A stretch of 64,000 nt of DNA from Phytohabitans suffuscus (GTDB taxonomy: Bacteria; Actinomycetota; Actinomycetes; Mycobacteriales; Micromonosporaceae): positions 1,612,001 through 1,676,000 of the forward strand of contig NZ_AP022871.1 of assembly GCF_011764565.1 (NCBI RefSeq). The letters are read 5' to 3'. Position numbers and translations under genes: made by a program. The notes beneath the pieces were generated by a model, which was not told the DNA's origin, did no database searches, and saw nothing but the letters and a program-made list of their open reading frames with translations. Shown in pieces: positions 1 to 8,677 of the stretch. Position 1 is the stretch's first letter; each line of letters opens with the position of its first letter.

Positions 1-680
1 TCCAGGCGGGCCTGCGCACCGACCGAGGGGCGGAAGCCGCCGATCGAGCTGAGCGAGGCGCGGGCGACCGCCTTCGTCGTGAGCAGTACGTCCGCCGGGT
101 CGCACGGGTGCCCGAACAGCAGCCAGCGCAGGCTCGGCCGGAGCGCCAGCGCGAACGCCCGGTGCGGCCGCCAGCCGCCGAGCCGGGCGAGCACCTGGGC
201 GCTGGTCATCTCGGCCACCCGGACGAGCTGGGCGACCGGCTGCGGCAGCCCGTACACCGTGTGGGTGTGCCCCTCGGCCGTGGTGCTGAGGAGGAGGAGC
301 CCGGCGACCCGCTCGGCGAAGTCCGCCGGGTGCCGGTGGGCGTACTCCATGATCGTCATCCCGCCGAGGGAGTGCCCGGCGAGCACGACCGGTCCGGCGG
401 GCGCCACCGCGCGCAGCACCTCGGCCAGGTCGTCACCGAGCCGGTCGAGCGTGGCCGTGCTCCGCTCGACGCCGCCGGAACGGCCGTGGCCGCGCGCGTC
501 GTACGTGACCACGCGAGCCACCTCGGCGAGCGGCCGGACCTGGCGATGCCACGTGCGGCCGTCGAGGACCCAGCCGTGCAGCAGCACGATCGTGACCGGG
601 GCGCCGGGCGGACCGGCGGTGCGCAGGTGCAGTCGGGGGCCGTCCGAAAGCCGGATCTCGGCCTGCTCGACTGTTGTCAT
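1..680 (-). CDS. alpha/beta hydrolase (3' end cut by window edge)
   Basis: Cytosolic alpha/beta-hydrolase-fold enzyme; the substrate cannot be told. The reading frame opens with MTTVEQAEIRLSDG, has the HGW oxyanion-hole turn near residue 35, the strand-4 motif DARGHGRS and the nucleophile elbow GHSLGG near residue 103. The catalytic His region would lie beyond the window edge. The ATG at 678-680 is preceded by GGAGGCGCCC, a good ribosome binding site. About 226 codons are visible of a family usually 260-300 residues long. There is no signal peptide. Fold assignment is firm, specificity is not. Confidence 0.85.
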   Translation of the reverse strand, partial: MTTVEQAEIRLSDGPRLHLRTAGPPGAPVTIVLLHGWVLDGRTWHRQVRPLAEVARVVTYDARGHGRSGGVERSTATLDRLGDDLAEVLRAVAPAGPVVLAGHSLGGMTIMEYAHRHPADFAERVAGLLLLSTTAEGHTHTVYGLPQPVAQLVRVAEMTSAQVLARLGGWRPHRAFALALRPSLRWLLFGHPCDPADVLLTTKAVARASLSSIGGFRPSVGAQARL

Positions 681-743
681 GGGCGCCTCCGTAAGTACCC
701 ACGGGTAACAATCATGCCTCGGAAACCGCCCTAGCGCATAGCG

Positions 744-775
744 AGAGGCCCCGCCACGATCGTGGCGGGGCCTCT
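744..775. terminator. perfect 16-bp inverted repeat, terminator-like
   Basis: Positions 744-759 and 760-775 are exact reverse complements (arm AGAGGCCCCGCCACGA). The structure lies just past the stop of the minus-strand gene at 790-1116 and before the start of the gene at 680, so it most likely ends transcription of the former. There is no U-tract, as is common for actinobacterial terminators. Confidence 0.75.
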
Positions 776-789
776 GCCAGCTGCTGGGC

Positions 790-1116
790 TCAGGCCTCGA
801 AGACGCCGGCGTCGACGAGACGCTTCTCGGTCGCGTCCCAACCGTCGCCGGGGCTGGCGGCGGCGAGCGCGACGATCTCGGCACGGATCTTGGCACCGTG
901 GCCGGCACCCGCCAGCGCCCGGATCTCCTCGACGAACGCGTCGGAGTCGGTGCGCATGTGGATGGTCTTGCCGTTGGTCAGGTTGCGCACGTAGGCGTGC
1001 TTGCCCTTGTTGAGGGGGATCAGGTACTTGTACTCGCCGAGCACGCTCAGGGCGCCACCCGCGCCCTGGCCGGCGCGGACGGACGCGCGGGCGGTCTTGG
1101 AGGTGTTGCTCGCCAC
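790..1116 (-). CDS. conserved hypothetical protein, 108 aa
   Basis: Small soluble protein starting MASNTSKTARASVRAGQG, with a core LGEYKYLIPLNKGKHAYVRN and an acidic, Ala-rich C-terminal helix region ending LVDAGVFEA. No signal peptide or membrane segment. The start ATG (1114-1116) is preceded by AGGAGTGCCTCCGTG in the minus orientation. It looks like a small actinobacterial protein of unknown function; I do not recognise a named domain. A strong inverted repeat (744-775) follows the stop, so it is probably a monocistronic transcript. Function unknown. Confidence 0.7.
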   Translation of the reverse strand: MASNTSKTARASVRAGQGAGGALSVLGEYKYLIPLNKGKHAYVRNLTNGKTIHMRTDSDAFVEEIRALAGAGHGAKIRAEIVALAAASPGDGWDATEKRLVDAGVFEA

Positions 1117-1371
1117 GGAGGCACTCCTTGCAGGCAGGACTGAGGAAAACAGACCACAGAACTTTACCCGATACGAGGCTTGCGCTGCTCGCGCACCCGC
1201 GAGCGCTCTCCGTCACACCGCCAGTGGAAATGCGTCACGGCGGCGGGGAATTCTCTGCCTAGTTTTCCGATTCTCTGGCGCACCATCAGTCACACCAGTC
1301 ATCATGTGGGTCAACCACCCGTTTGATCGAGGTCGTAGGGGAAGACGCACCTCGCTCTCCGGGAGGTCACA

Positions 1372-1863
1372 GTGCCAACGCGTGGCGTCGTATACGTCCA
1401 CTCGACCCCGCTCGCCGTCTGTGCGCACGTCGAGTGGGCGATCGCGCGCGTCCTCACCGCGCCGGTCAACCTGCACTGGACCAGCCAGCCGGTCGAATCC
1501 GGCGCTCGCCGGGCCGAGTGCAGTTGGACCGGACGTCCGGGGACCGGCGCGGAGCTGGCTGCTGCCCTCAGGCAGTGGCCCATGATCCGTTTCGAGGTCA
1601 CCGAGGAGCCGAGCCAGGGCGTCGACGGTGAGCGCTTCATGTTCGTGCCCGGCCGCGGCCTCTTCCGCGCCACAGTCGGCGCGGCCGGCGACATCCAGCT
1701 CGGCGAAGACCGCCTGCGCAGCATCATGGAGGCCGCCCGCGCGCCGGAGGCCCTCGCCCACGCCCTCGACCGCGCGCTCGGTACGGCGTGGGACGCCGAG
1801 CTGGAGCCCTACCGCTACGCCGGCGACGGCGCACCCGTCACGCTGCTCACCAGGGTGGGCTGA
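1372..1863 (+). CDS. DUF3145 domain protein
   Basis: 163-residue protein matching the actinobacterial DUF3145 family across its whole length: it begins MPTRGVVYVHSTPLAVC, a typical family N-terminus, and ends with an acidic Tyr-rich strand (ELEPYRYAGDGAP). GTG start with GGAGGTCAC six bases upstream. Function is unknown; the family is widespread and nearly single-copy in Actinobacteria. The GH3 lipoprotein gene starts 47 nt downstream on the same strand and may be cotranscribed. Family call confident; no biochemical role is implied. Confidence 0.88.
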   Translation: MPTRGVVYVHSTPLAVCAHVEWAIARVLTAPVNLHWTSQPVESGARRAECSWTGRPGTGAELAAALRQWPMIRFEVTEEPSQGVDGERFMFVPGRGLFRATVGAAGDIQLGEDRLRSIMEAARAPEALAHALDRALGTAWDAELEPYRYAGDGAPVTLLTRVG

Positions 1864-1910
1864 AGGTCGTCCATTTGCCCCAGCTCGCCGGGGCTGTTCT
1901 GATAGCTGGC

Positions 1911-3620
1911 GTGCGTCTGCGTACCCGCGCGCTCCTGGCCGTGCTCCTGCTCGCGGCCGGCTGCCAGTCCTCCCCACCGGCGCCGGCCCCCATCACGCCC
2001 GCACCCGCGACCGCCAGACCGACGCCCCCGGCCGGCGCGAGCGCGGCGCAGCGGGCCGCCGCCCTCGCCGGCGCGCTCTCCGACGAAGACCTCGTGGGGC
2101 AGGTGCTGATGCCGTACGCGTACGGCTCCTCGGCCACCGACGTCACGCCCGGCAACAAGGCGGGCAACCAGCAGCTCGCCGGCGTCGACACCCCGGCCGA
2201 GATGGTCGCCCGGTACCGCCTCGGCGGCCTCATCCTGGTCGGCTTCTCCGCGGACGACCCGACCTCGCAGAACCAGGGCACGACCAATGTCGACAACGCC
2301 AAGCAGGTGCGCGAGCTGACCACGGGCCTCCAGGCCGCCCACGCCAAGCTCGCCGCCGGCTCCGCGCCCATGCTCATCGGCACCGACCAGGAGTACGGCG
2401 TGGTCACCCGGATCAAGACCGGCGTGACCACCCTGCCGAGCGCGATGGGCGCGGGCGCGGCCGGCGACCCCCGCCTCACCGAGGCCGCGTGGCGCGCGGC
2501 CGGCGGCGAGCTGGCCGCGCTGGGCGTCAACGTCGACTTCGCCCCGGTGGCGGACGTGCTCGGCAACGCGGGCAGTACCGTGATCGGCTCCCGCTCGTTC
2601 GGCTCCGACCCGGCCCAGGTATCGACACAGGTCGCCGGCGCGGTGCGCGGCCTGCAGGCCAGTGGCGTGGCGGCCACCCTCAAGCACTTCCCGGGCCACG
2701 GCCACACCTCCGGCGACTCGCACAGCGCCCTTCCCGGCCTCGCGCAGAGCCGGGCCAGCCTCGACCGCGGCGACCTGCCCCCGTTCGTGGCGGGCATCGA
2801 CGCCGGCGCCAAGCTCGTGATGTCCGGCCACCTGGACGTGAAGGCGATCGACCCGGGCACGCCCGCGACGTTCTCCCGCAAGGTGCTCACCGACCTGCTC
2901 CGCGGCCAGCTCGGCTTCAAGGGCGTAATCGTCACGGACGGCATGAACATGGCCCCGGCCAAGCGCTGGCCGGCCGGCGAGGCCGCGGTGCGCGCGCTCA
3001 ACGCCGGCAACGACATCCTGCTGATGCCCGACAAGCTGCCCGAGGCGTACAACGGCCTGCTGTCCGGCCTGCGCGGCGGTGACCTCCCCCGCGCGCGGCT
3101 GGTCGAGGCGGTGACGCGGGTGCTCACGCTCAAGTTCGAGCTGGCCGCCGAGACGGCGCCGGGCATGTCCACTGTGGGCAGCACCGCCAACCGCGAGGCC
3201 GCCGCCAGGCTGGCCGCCGCCGCGGTCACCCAGCTGCGCGGCGCCTGCGGCAGCGCGCTGCGCGGCCCGGTACAGGTCACCGCCGCGGGCGGCCGCGACA
3301 CCGCCCGCGGCTGGCTCGTCGACGCCCTCCGCGCGGCCGGCGTACAGGTGGTCACGAGCGGTGGCACGGTGGTCCACCTGGTCGGGTACGGCGACGGGCA
3401 GGGCGACCTGCGCGAGGGTGCGGCCGTCACGGTCGCGATGGACACCCCGTACCTGCTGGCCAAGTCGGACTCGCCGGTGCTTCTCGCCACGTACTCCTCA
3501 AGCCAGGTCTCGATGGCCGGCCTCGCGGCGGTCCTGGCCGGCAAGGCCCAGGCGAAGGGCCGCTCCCCCGTCCCGGTGAGCGGCCTGCCGAGAAGCTCCT
3601 GCGCCGCCCAGTCCGGCTGA
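1911..3620 (+). CDS. glycoside hydrolase family 3 lipoprotein (NagZ-like)
   Basis: Predicted exported lipoprotein of 569 aa acting on beta-linked N-acetylhexosaminides or similar sugars at the cell surface. The GTG at 1911 gives a lipoprotein signal (MRLRTRALLAVLLLAAGC, Cys18), followed by a Pro/Ala-rich linker. The GH3 barrel carries KHFPGHG at residues 258-264 and the Asp-Ser-His loop shortly after (GDSHSALP), the motif of NagZ-type enzymes that use His as acid/base. The nucleophile Asp343 is in the VTDGMNM motif. A second alpha/beta domain follows. The frame is open upstream to 1788 but overlaps DUF3145, so the GTG is preferred. SurE follows after 10 nt, suggesting an operon. Exact substrate is inferred. 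Confidence 0.86.
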   Translation: MRLRTRALLAVLLLAAGCQSSPPAPAPITPAPATARPTPPAGASAAQRAAALAGALSDEDLVGQVLMPYAYGSSATDVTPGNKAGNQQLAGVDTPAEMVARYRLGGLILVGFSADDPTSQNQGTTNVDNAKQVRELTTGLQAAHAKLAAGSAPMLIGTDQEYGVVTRIKTGVTTLPSAMGAGAAGDPRLTEAAWRAAGGELAALGVNVDFAPVADVLGNAGSTVIGSRSFGSDPAQVSTQVAGAVRGLQASGVAATLKHFPGHGHTSGDSHSALPGLAQSRASLDRGDLPPFVAGIDAGAKLVMSGHLDVKAIDPGTPATFSRKVLTDLLRGQLGFKGVIVTDGMNMAPAKRWPAGEAAVRALNAGNDILLMPDKLPEAYNGLLSGLRGGDLPRARLVEAVTRVLTLKFELAAETAPGMSTVGSTANREAAARLAAAAVTQLRGACGSALRGPVQVTAAGGRDTARGWLVDALRAAGVQVVTSGGTVVHLVGYGDGQGDLREGAAVTVAMDTPYLLAKSDSPVLLATYSSSQVSMAGLAAVLAGKAQAKGRSPVPVSGLPRSSCAAQSG

Positions 3621-3630
3621 GGATGGAACG

Positions 3631-4431
3631 ATGAGGGTACTGGTCACGAACGACGACGGGATCGGGGCGCCGGGCATCCGCTTCCTGGCGCGAGCGCTCG
3701 CCCGGGCCGGGCACGACGTGGTGGTCGCCGCGCCCAGCCAGGAGGCGAGCGGCATGAGCGCGGCGATGACCGCGGTGGAAGAGGACGGGCGGATCGTCGT
3801 GACGAGCCACACGCTCGACGAGCTGGACGGCGTCGAGGCGTACGGCGTGGCCGGCTCCCCCGCGTTCATCGCGCTGATCGCCACCCGGGGCGCCTTCGGC
3901 CCGGCGCCCGACCTGGTCTACTCGGGCATCAACCGGGGCGCCAACGCGGGCGTCGCGGTGCTGCACTCGGGCACCGTCGGCGCCGCGTTCACGGCCGCCG
4001 AGAACGGCTCGCGCGCACTGGCCGTCTCGCTGGACGTGCTCACGGCCAGCGTGACGTCCGCGGCGAGCGGCGGCGCCGAGGTGCGGCCAGGCACCGCCAC
4101 CGCCGACGAGCTGCGGCACTGGGCGAGCGCCGCGGCCATCGCCGCCGACCTGCTGCCCGCCGTCGAGGACCTTCCCGAGGCCACGGTCCTCAACCTCAAC
4201 GTCCCGGACCTCCCCCGCGACCGCATCAAGGGGGTACGCCGCGCGCGACTGGCCAGCTTCGGCCAGGTGCAGATGGCGGTCGCGGAGATCGGTCACGGCT
4301 ACGTGCGCACCGCGATCGAGGAGTCCGGCGCGCGGCTGGAGGAGGGCACCGACCTGGCCCTGCTGGCCGACGGATACGCGACCTGGACCGCCGTCCAGGC
4401 CGTGACCGAGGTGGACGTCGACCTGCCCTGA
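3631..4431 (+). CDS. surE: 5'/3'-nucleotidase SurE
   Basis: 266-residue metal-dependent nucleoside monophosphate phosphatase. The N-terminus MRVLVTNDDGIGAPGI holds the metal-ligand pair Asp8-Asp9; PSQEASGMSAAMT gives the conserved Ser loop, and YSGINRGANAG with LHSGTVGAA are further active-site signatures. Length matches the family (250-270). The start lies 10 nt after the GH3 lipoprotein stop, so the two are probably cotranscribed. Typical substrates are 5'- and 3'-nucleotides and short polyphosphate. No oddities. Confidence 0.95.
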   Translation: MRVLVTNDDGIGAPGIRFLARALARAGHDVVVAAPSQEASGMSAAMTAVEEDGRIVVTSHTLDELDGVEAYGVAGSPAFIALIATRGAFGPAPDLVYSGINRGANAGVAVLHSGTVGAAFTAAENGSRALAVSLDVLTASVTSAASGGAEVRPGTATADELRHWASAAAIAADLLPAVEDLPEATVLNLNVPDLPRDRIKGVRRARLASFGQVQMAVAEIGHGYVRTAIEESGARLEEGTDLALLADGYATWTAVQAVTEVDVDLP

Positions 4432-4474
4432 GCCTCCGAGCCCAACCCGAACAAGCCCCAACCCCGCCGACCGG

Positions 4475-5400
4475 AACCGATCCCTCAGGCCGCTGCGACG
4501 GACGGGCAAATCAGGCGGAACGGCCGACGCCAACTCGGGAACGACCCGGCGGCCTCCGGCTCGCCCTCATCGGATCGCCGAGGCCCACGATCACCCCGAC
4601 GAGGAGAGCAAACCAGGCGAATTCGGCACAGCCCTCGAACGCGCGGCTCCCGGCCACGGATCGTGGTATGAAACTGCCCCCAGAGGGGCGGATCCGTACC
4701 ACGATCTACAGAAACCTGCCCCCAGTCTCCACATCAGGCGGACAGACCAGCGGAAGCGCAAAGGGCCACTGTGGACAGACTCGAACCCTGGACCCTGGAA
4801 GGTCGTTGGACCGCCTTCACGGGGGCAACTGAAGTCCGCGATCCGCCGACCTAGTCAATGCCGAGCGGACGAAACTATGCGGGCACGACGCGCGCCAGAA
4901 GCGCCCGATGCCCACCTGCGCGTGATCCAGCTCGTTGACACCTTCTTCTCGATGAGATCGAGAGACCTCAGCGGCCGCCACGCGACGGCGCTGATCACGA
5001 CGCAGACCCTCGGACCCGAGGCGAGGTAGCCGTGCGGGACGCTCTGGAACTGGGCGCATCGGTGCGCCCAGCTTCGGAGTCGGTCGCACCCGCATCCGCC
5101 GTCCCGGCAGCGGGCGGACGGTGCCGGCTCGCCCGGGTATATGCGCACCACGGGCGCTGAAGACGCGGGGCCGGGATCGGGTCGCGGCGGTTACGGGCGC
5201 CAGACCCCTGGCCGGCAGCGGCGCAGCAGAACCAGGCCCGGGGCTCAGGTCGACCCTCGGGGCACGCGGACAGCGCGCGACCCGCTCGAACCGCGACCCC
5301 GAAAGCTCCATAGACCTGCCGGGGTCAGGGCTGGCGGGTCTGTCCACAGTGAGCTGTCTGGGCGACCGTTTTCTGCCGATTTGTTCGCCTGCCGCACGGG
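4475..5400 (+). repeat. long diverged repeat, copy A (gene-free region 4432-5628)
   Basis: No convincing gene between SurE and the kinase. Two blocks here (about 4475-4815 and 5030-5360) are closely similar, in the same order and orientation, to 16725-17020 and 17115-17395. Shared landmarks are a 48-nt hairpin (4659-4706), the string ACTGTGGACAGACTCGAACC, a stem-loop CTGGGCGCA/TGCGCCCAG near 5047-5069, and AAGCTCCATAGA near 5307. The second copy sits beside a DUF222/HNH gene, so this may be the decayed flank of a similar element that lost its gene; that link is inference. Confidence 0.8.
4659..4706 (+). other. 48-nt compound hairpin, identical in copy B
   Basis: Outer arms GATCGTGGTA and TACCACGATC are perfect reverse complements. 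Inside them GCCCC and GGGGC pair around a CAGA loop, separated from the outer stem by symmetrical 7-nt internal loops. The 48 bases are identical at 16883-16930 while surrounding sequence has drifted. Selection on structure or recent conversion is implied; function unknown. Confidence 0.75.
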
Positions 5401-5512
5401 CCGGTGGGATCAGTTCTGGCTGATCGTGGACGCGAGCCGCCCCGGAGGGGCAACCGGGGTCCACGCCTCCACGGAGACCACTGTGGACGGACATGGGCGG
5501 GGGTGAGGTGGT

Positions 5513-5578
5513 GGGGCGCGGAGGGTGAGGCCGCGGGAGCGACGGTCTGGACCACGGCGGAGGTCGCGGTAGCTCACT
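5513..5578 (+). repeat. short intergenic repeat, copy 1
   Basis: Contains the family core GAGGGTGAGGCCGCGGGAGC followed by GACGGTCTGGACCACGGCGG and a GTCGCGGTAGCTC tail. Matching copies are at 12191-12253, 19034-19097 and, inverted and shorter, 46943-46974. This copy lies just past the stop of the minus-strand kinase gene. Confidence 0.75.
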
Positions 5579-5628
5579 GCTCTTCGGGGTTGGACTTTTC
5601 CGCACCGCGGAGCGCGGGCTCCGGAGCG

Positions 5629-6459
5629 TCACCAGGTGGGCGACGGGGTGGGGAGCATGCCCCAGAGTGCGAAGGCTACGTCGCGGCTGCTCGGGCGGTC
5701 GGCGGGGCGTTTGTTCATGCAGGAGCGGCACATGTCGGCGATCTCGCGCGGGAGGCCGGTGACGGCGAGTACGGGCGTCGGTGCCAGCCGGCGGACGTGT
5801 GGCGACTCCAGCTTGCCCGGGTAGGGTGAGCGGCCGGTCAGCATCTGGTAGAGGAGCACGCCGAGGGCGTACACGTCGTCGGCGGGGGCGGCGGCGCTGG
5901 TGACCGGGTGTACGGGCACGGGCGGGCGGCGGGGCACGGTGGTGCGGGTGACGCGCGGGCGGTCGTTTCGCGGGCGGTCCACTGTGGTCGCCAGGCCGAA
6001 GTCGATGATCTTCACGCCGTCGCGGGTCAGCATGATGTTCTCGACGGTGAGGTCGCGGTGCACGAAGCCGCGGCGGTGGGCGACGGCCAGCACGTCGGCG
6101 ACCGTGGCCGCGACCCGCACGGCCTCCTCCCACGGCATCGGGCCGTCGGCGAGCCGGTCGGCCAGCGAGACGCCGGTGAGCAGCTCCATCACCATGTACG
6201 GTGCGGAACCGCCGTCGGGCAGGCGCGTGTCGCCGAAGTCGTAGATGCGCGGCACGCTCGGGTGCCGCAGCCGCTGGGTGATGAGCGCCTCGCGCCTGAC
6301 GTTGTCCTGCGCGCGGGCGTCAGCGGCCAGCGCCGGCGACAGCACCTTCACGGCTAGCGGGCGCGGCGACACCGCGTCCACTGCCTCGTATACGACCGAC
6401 ACGCCCCCGCGCCCGATCGGCCGCAAGACGATGTACCGCCCTACGATGGCGGTGCCCAT
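5629..6459 (-). CDS. Ser/Thr protein kinase, soluble, with unusual activation segment
   Basis: 276-residue Hanks-type kinase without membrane segments. The Gly loop is IGRGGVSVVY (15-24), ATP Lys is Lys38 in AVKVL, catalytic loop HRDLTVEN (134-141) and DFG 153-155. The Lys usual two residues after the catalytic Asp is Thr138. The activation segment is Arg/Pro-rich and lacks the GTxxYxxPE block; an Ala-rich AAAPADDVYALGVLLYQ follows instead. ATG 6459 is chosen because MGTAIVGRY fits family starts; a GTG at 6474 would add five residues. A STAS-domain gene lies upstream on the same strand, so the two may share a pathway. Activity is probable, not certain. Confidence 0.85.
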   Translation of the reverse strand: MGTAIVGRYIVLRPIGRGGVSVVYEAVDAVSPRPLAVKVLSPALAADARAQDNVRREALITQRLRHPSVPRIYDFGDTRLPDGGSAPYMVMELLTGVSLADRLADGPMPWEEAVRVAATVADVLAVAHRRGFVHRDLTVENIMLTRDGVKIIDFGLATTVDRPRNDRPRVTRTTVPRRPPVPVHPVTSAAAPADDVYALGVLLYQMLTGRSPYPGKLESPHVRRLAPTPVLAVTGLPREIADMCRSCMNKRPADRPSSRDVAFALWGMLPTPSPTW

Positions 6460-6598
6460 CCGCAGCAGCGTCACGCCACCGGACTATTCCGTACATGCTG
6501 GATGAATTACAAGGCCCAGTTGCATGCGACACGACATCGACGGACGTCTCGCACGCTGCGCGATTACCCGGTCACACGCCGAGTCAGGAAATGCCTGA

Positions 6599-6967
6599 TC
6601 AGACGCCGGTGGACGGCACCTCGGGCGCTTGGGCGGTGCCCGCGAAGTAGGGCTCCGGGGCGCCGAAGAGGCCGAGCAGGCCGGTGACCCAGAGCTGGCG
6701 GTGCACGAACCGGCTCGGCTCGGTCACCAGCAGCTTGACACCGCTCACCTCGGCGGTCTGGAACCCGGCGACCATCGCGCTGATGCCCACCGAGTCGATG
6801 AAGGTGACAAGTCTCATGTTGAGCTCGATGCGGCCCGGCCGGCCCTTTGTGAGCACCGCCGCGATCGCCTCGCGCACCTCGTGCGCCGTGTCGACATCGA
6901 TCTCTCCGCGCGGAGCAATCTCCACAACACCATCGGGGGAAACCGACGTCACGATCGACAGGCTCAC
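6599..6967 (-). CDS. STAS-domain protein (anti-anti-sigma factor type)
   Basis: 122-residue STAS domain related to SpoIIAA/RsbV, which bind anti-sigma kinases and are switched off by phosphorylation on Ser. The motif FIDSVGISAMV places the candidate phospho-acceptor at Ser59, next to Asp58. GTG 6967 is chosen as start because GGAGGTG lies just upstream; the frame stays open to 7120 but the extra part has no domain character. The stretch upstream of the start has two near-identical copies of CCGGAAACATT about 19 bp apart, possibly regulatory. The kinase gene follows 139 nt downstream. No anti-sigma partner is visible in the window. Confidence 0.88.
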   Translation of the reverse strand: MSLSIVTSVSPDGVVEIAPRGEIDVDTAHEVREAIAAVLTKGRPGRIELNMRLVTFIDSVGISAMVAGFQTAEVSGVKLLVTEPSRFVHRQLWVTGLLGLFGAPEPYFAGTAQAPEVPSTGV

Positions 6968-7384
6968 GCGAACACCTCCACTCGCCCGGAACCCAGGCGC
7001 CTCGTCAGTACGCGGGCCGCGACCGAGCGTATTCCTCCGCCCCGCCGACCGCCAGCCCTCGGTGGCGGCAATGTTCCGGTGTCCCGAATGTTTCCGGTCT
7101 ACCGTGACAAAAGCGACCAATCCGGACAGTCGGCGTCATTATTACCCACGGCCCCACGCACGCAAACTACCCACCAGGGTACCGGTGCGCGCCACCGGAA
7201 TCGCCGGCCCGGGCGAGTGAATTGAGTTGATCGTCGCAGCTTGGGGCCGTACAGCCGGTTTCACAGTGACCACGCCGATCTGATCATGGCCGGCGCACGT
7301 GCAACCACCAAGATAAGGTACTGCCACTGATGAAAGTTGCAACTTGCTGTTGACCGCTAGATTGCGCGGGAAAATACTCCCGGT

Positions 7385-8014
7385 ATGCGGGAGATCACTT
7401 TCGGTCCGGTGTTTCCCCTGCCACGGCTGCCCAGCCGCCCGGACCCGACCACGGCGGAGGGGCTCCCCGCCGTGGCGGACCTCAGCACCGGCACGGGCCG
7501 CAGCCTGGCCCGCCTGGCCGCGCTCATGCGCGCCGAGATGGACGACCCGGACGGCCTTATCTACCAGCCGGTGCTCGCCGGGCAGCTGTGGCAGGCCGTG
7601 CTGAGCGGGCTGCTGGCCGCGACCGCCGACCGGCTCCGCGAAGACGGTGCCCGGCCCGACCGCGACGCCCGGCGGGAGCCGGCCAACCGGCCGCGTGCCG
7701 TCAAGCGGGCGATCGACGCGATGGAGGCCGAGCCGGACCGGGCCTTCACCGCCACGTCGCTGGCCGCCGCGGCCGGCGCGAGCGTGCGCACGCTGCAGGA
7801 AGGCTTCCGGCAGCACGTGGGCATGTCACCGATGGCCTACCTCCGCCGGCTGCGGCTGGCGCGGGCGCACGCCGACCTGCGCGCCGCCGAGCCCGGCCGG
7901 GAGACCGTTGCCAGCGTCGCGCACCGGTGGGGCTTCGCTCATCTCGGCCGCTTCGCCGCGGCATACCGCGCCGAGTACGGGCGGGCGCCGGCCGACACCC
8001 TCTACGGCCGCTAG
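7385..8014 (+). pseudogene. AraC-family regulator, probably 5'-truncated
   Basis: 209 residues. The C-terminal half is an AraC DNA-binding domain: KRAIDAMEAEPDRAFTATSL, the first recognition helix region ASVRTLQEGFRQHVG, then MSPMAYLRRLRLARAHADL and the second helix VASVAHRWGFAHLGRFAAAY. The N-terminal half resembles only the tail of the usual AraC ligand-binding domain; family members are about 320 residues and the cupin part is absent upstream in any frame. It may be a remnant or a DNA-binding-only regulator. The DNA-binding domain itself looks intact. A G+C-rich hairpin (8033-8068) follows. Confidence 0.65.
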
Positions 8015-8032
8015 CGGCCGATGCCACCACAG

Positions 8033-8068
8033 CCGCCCGGGCCGCGCGCCACGCCGCGGTCCGGGCGG
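8033..8068. terminator. bidirectional terminator between convergent genes
   Basis: A 14-bp stem (8033-8046 with 8055-8068, one G-T pair) with an 8-nt loop separates the convergent genes ending at 8014 and 8079. Confidence 0.75.
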
Positions 8069-8078
8069 GGCCGGGGGG

Positions 8079-8366
8079 TTACTCTCCCGGGTCGCCGTGA
8101 CGCAGTAGCGCCATCCGCCGCACCGGTACACCGTTGAGCGACTCACCCGCCGCCGGCTCCGCGGCGAGTGCCCGCAGGTACGCGGCCACCTGATCGATCG
8201 CCGCGCGGCCGTCGCGGAGAGTCAGCGACAGCGGCGACTCCCAGCCCGGCGCCATGCCCAGCTGGGTCGCGTGCGCCGCGTCGTAGCTGGCCAGGAACGC
8301 CACCGCCTGGTCCAGCGCCTGTGCCGCGCGGTTGAGCTCGCGCCGCGCCTCGATTTCATCGATCAT
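8079..8366 (-). CDS. hypothetical protein, 95 aa
   Basis: Small, mostly helical, soluble protein starting MIDEIEARRELNRAAQALDQ. The start ATG (8364-8366) is preceded by GGGGGAG eight bases upstream; a longer open frame to 8456 lacks a better site. The middle has GWESPLSLTLRDGRAAIDQV and the end is basic (RRMALLRHGDPGE). No domain is recognised. It converges with the AraC remnant and shares its upstream region (8367-8677) with the histidine kinase gene, so the two are divergently transcribed. Confidence 0.65.
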   Translation of the reverse strand: MIDEIEARRELNRAAQALDQAVAFLASYDAAHATQLGMAPGWESPLSLTLRDGRAAIDQVAAYLRALAAEPAAGESLNGVPVRRMALLRHGDPGE

Positions 8367-8527
8367 GACCGACTCCCCCAGCTCGGGCCATGCCTCCTGG
8401 TGAGCGCCGGTCGGGTCGCGGGCTGGCGAACCCGGCCGGCACACCGGGAAATACATCCGGTGCGAACCTAAGCACGCTCAGTCACTCGGTCGAGCCGTTA
8501 CACGCGAATTCTGTCCACAATGCGCAG

Positions 8528-8541
8528 CTGTTAAACAACAG
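8528..8541. promoter_or_regulatory. operator-like palindrome in divergent promoter region
   Basis: CTGTT-AAAC-AACAG lies in an unusually AT-rich part of the 311-bp region between the divergent starts at 8366 and 8678. Position suggests a promoter or regulator site; the binding protein is unknown. Confidence 0.35.
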
Positions 8542-8677
8542 TCGAACTTCTATCCCTCGCACCGCGAGAAACGCTCACGTCCGCGCCACACGAGCCCGAC
8601 TACCTCCCGAGGTATAGGCGCCATACGACCTCGGTCGGATGCCTACGAGGGGTGTCACACCCTATCGTCATACCGTC

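Noticed and set aside
4817..6133. 438-codon minus-strand frame across the gene-free region and into the kinase
   Set aside because: Runs out of frame over the kinase and into repeat copy A; composition is Pro/Arg-rich and no start signal is present.
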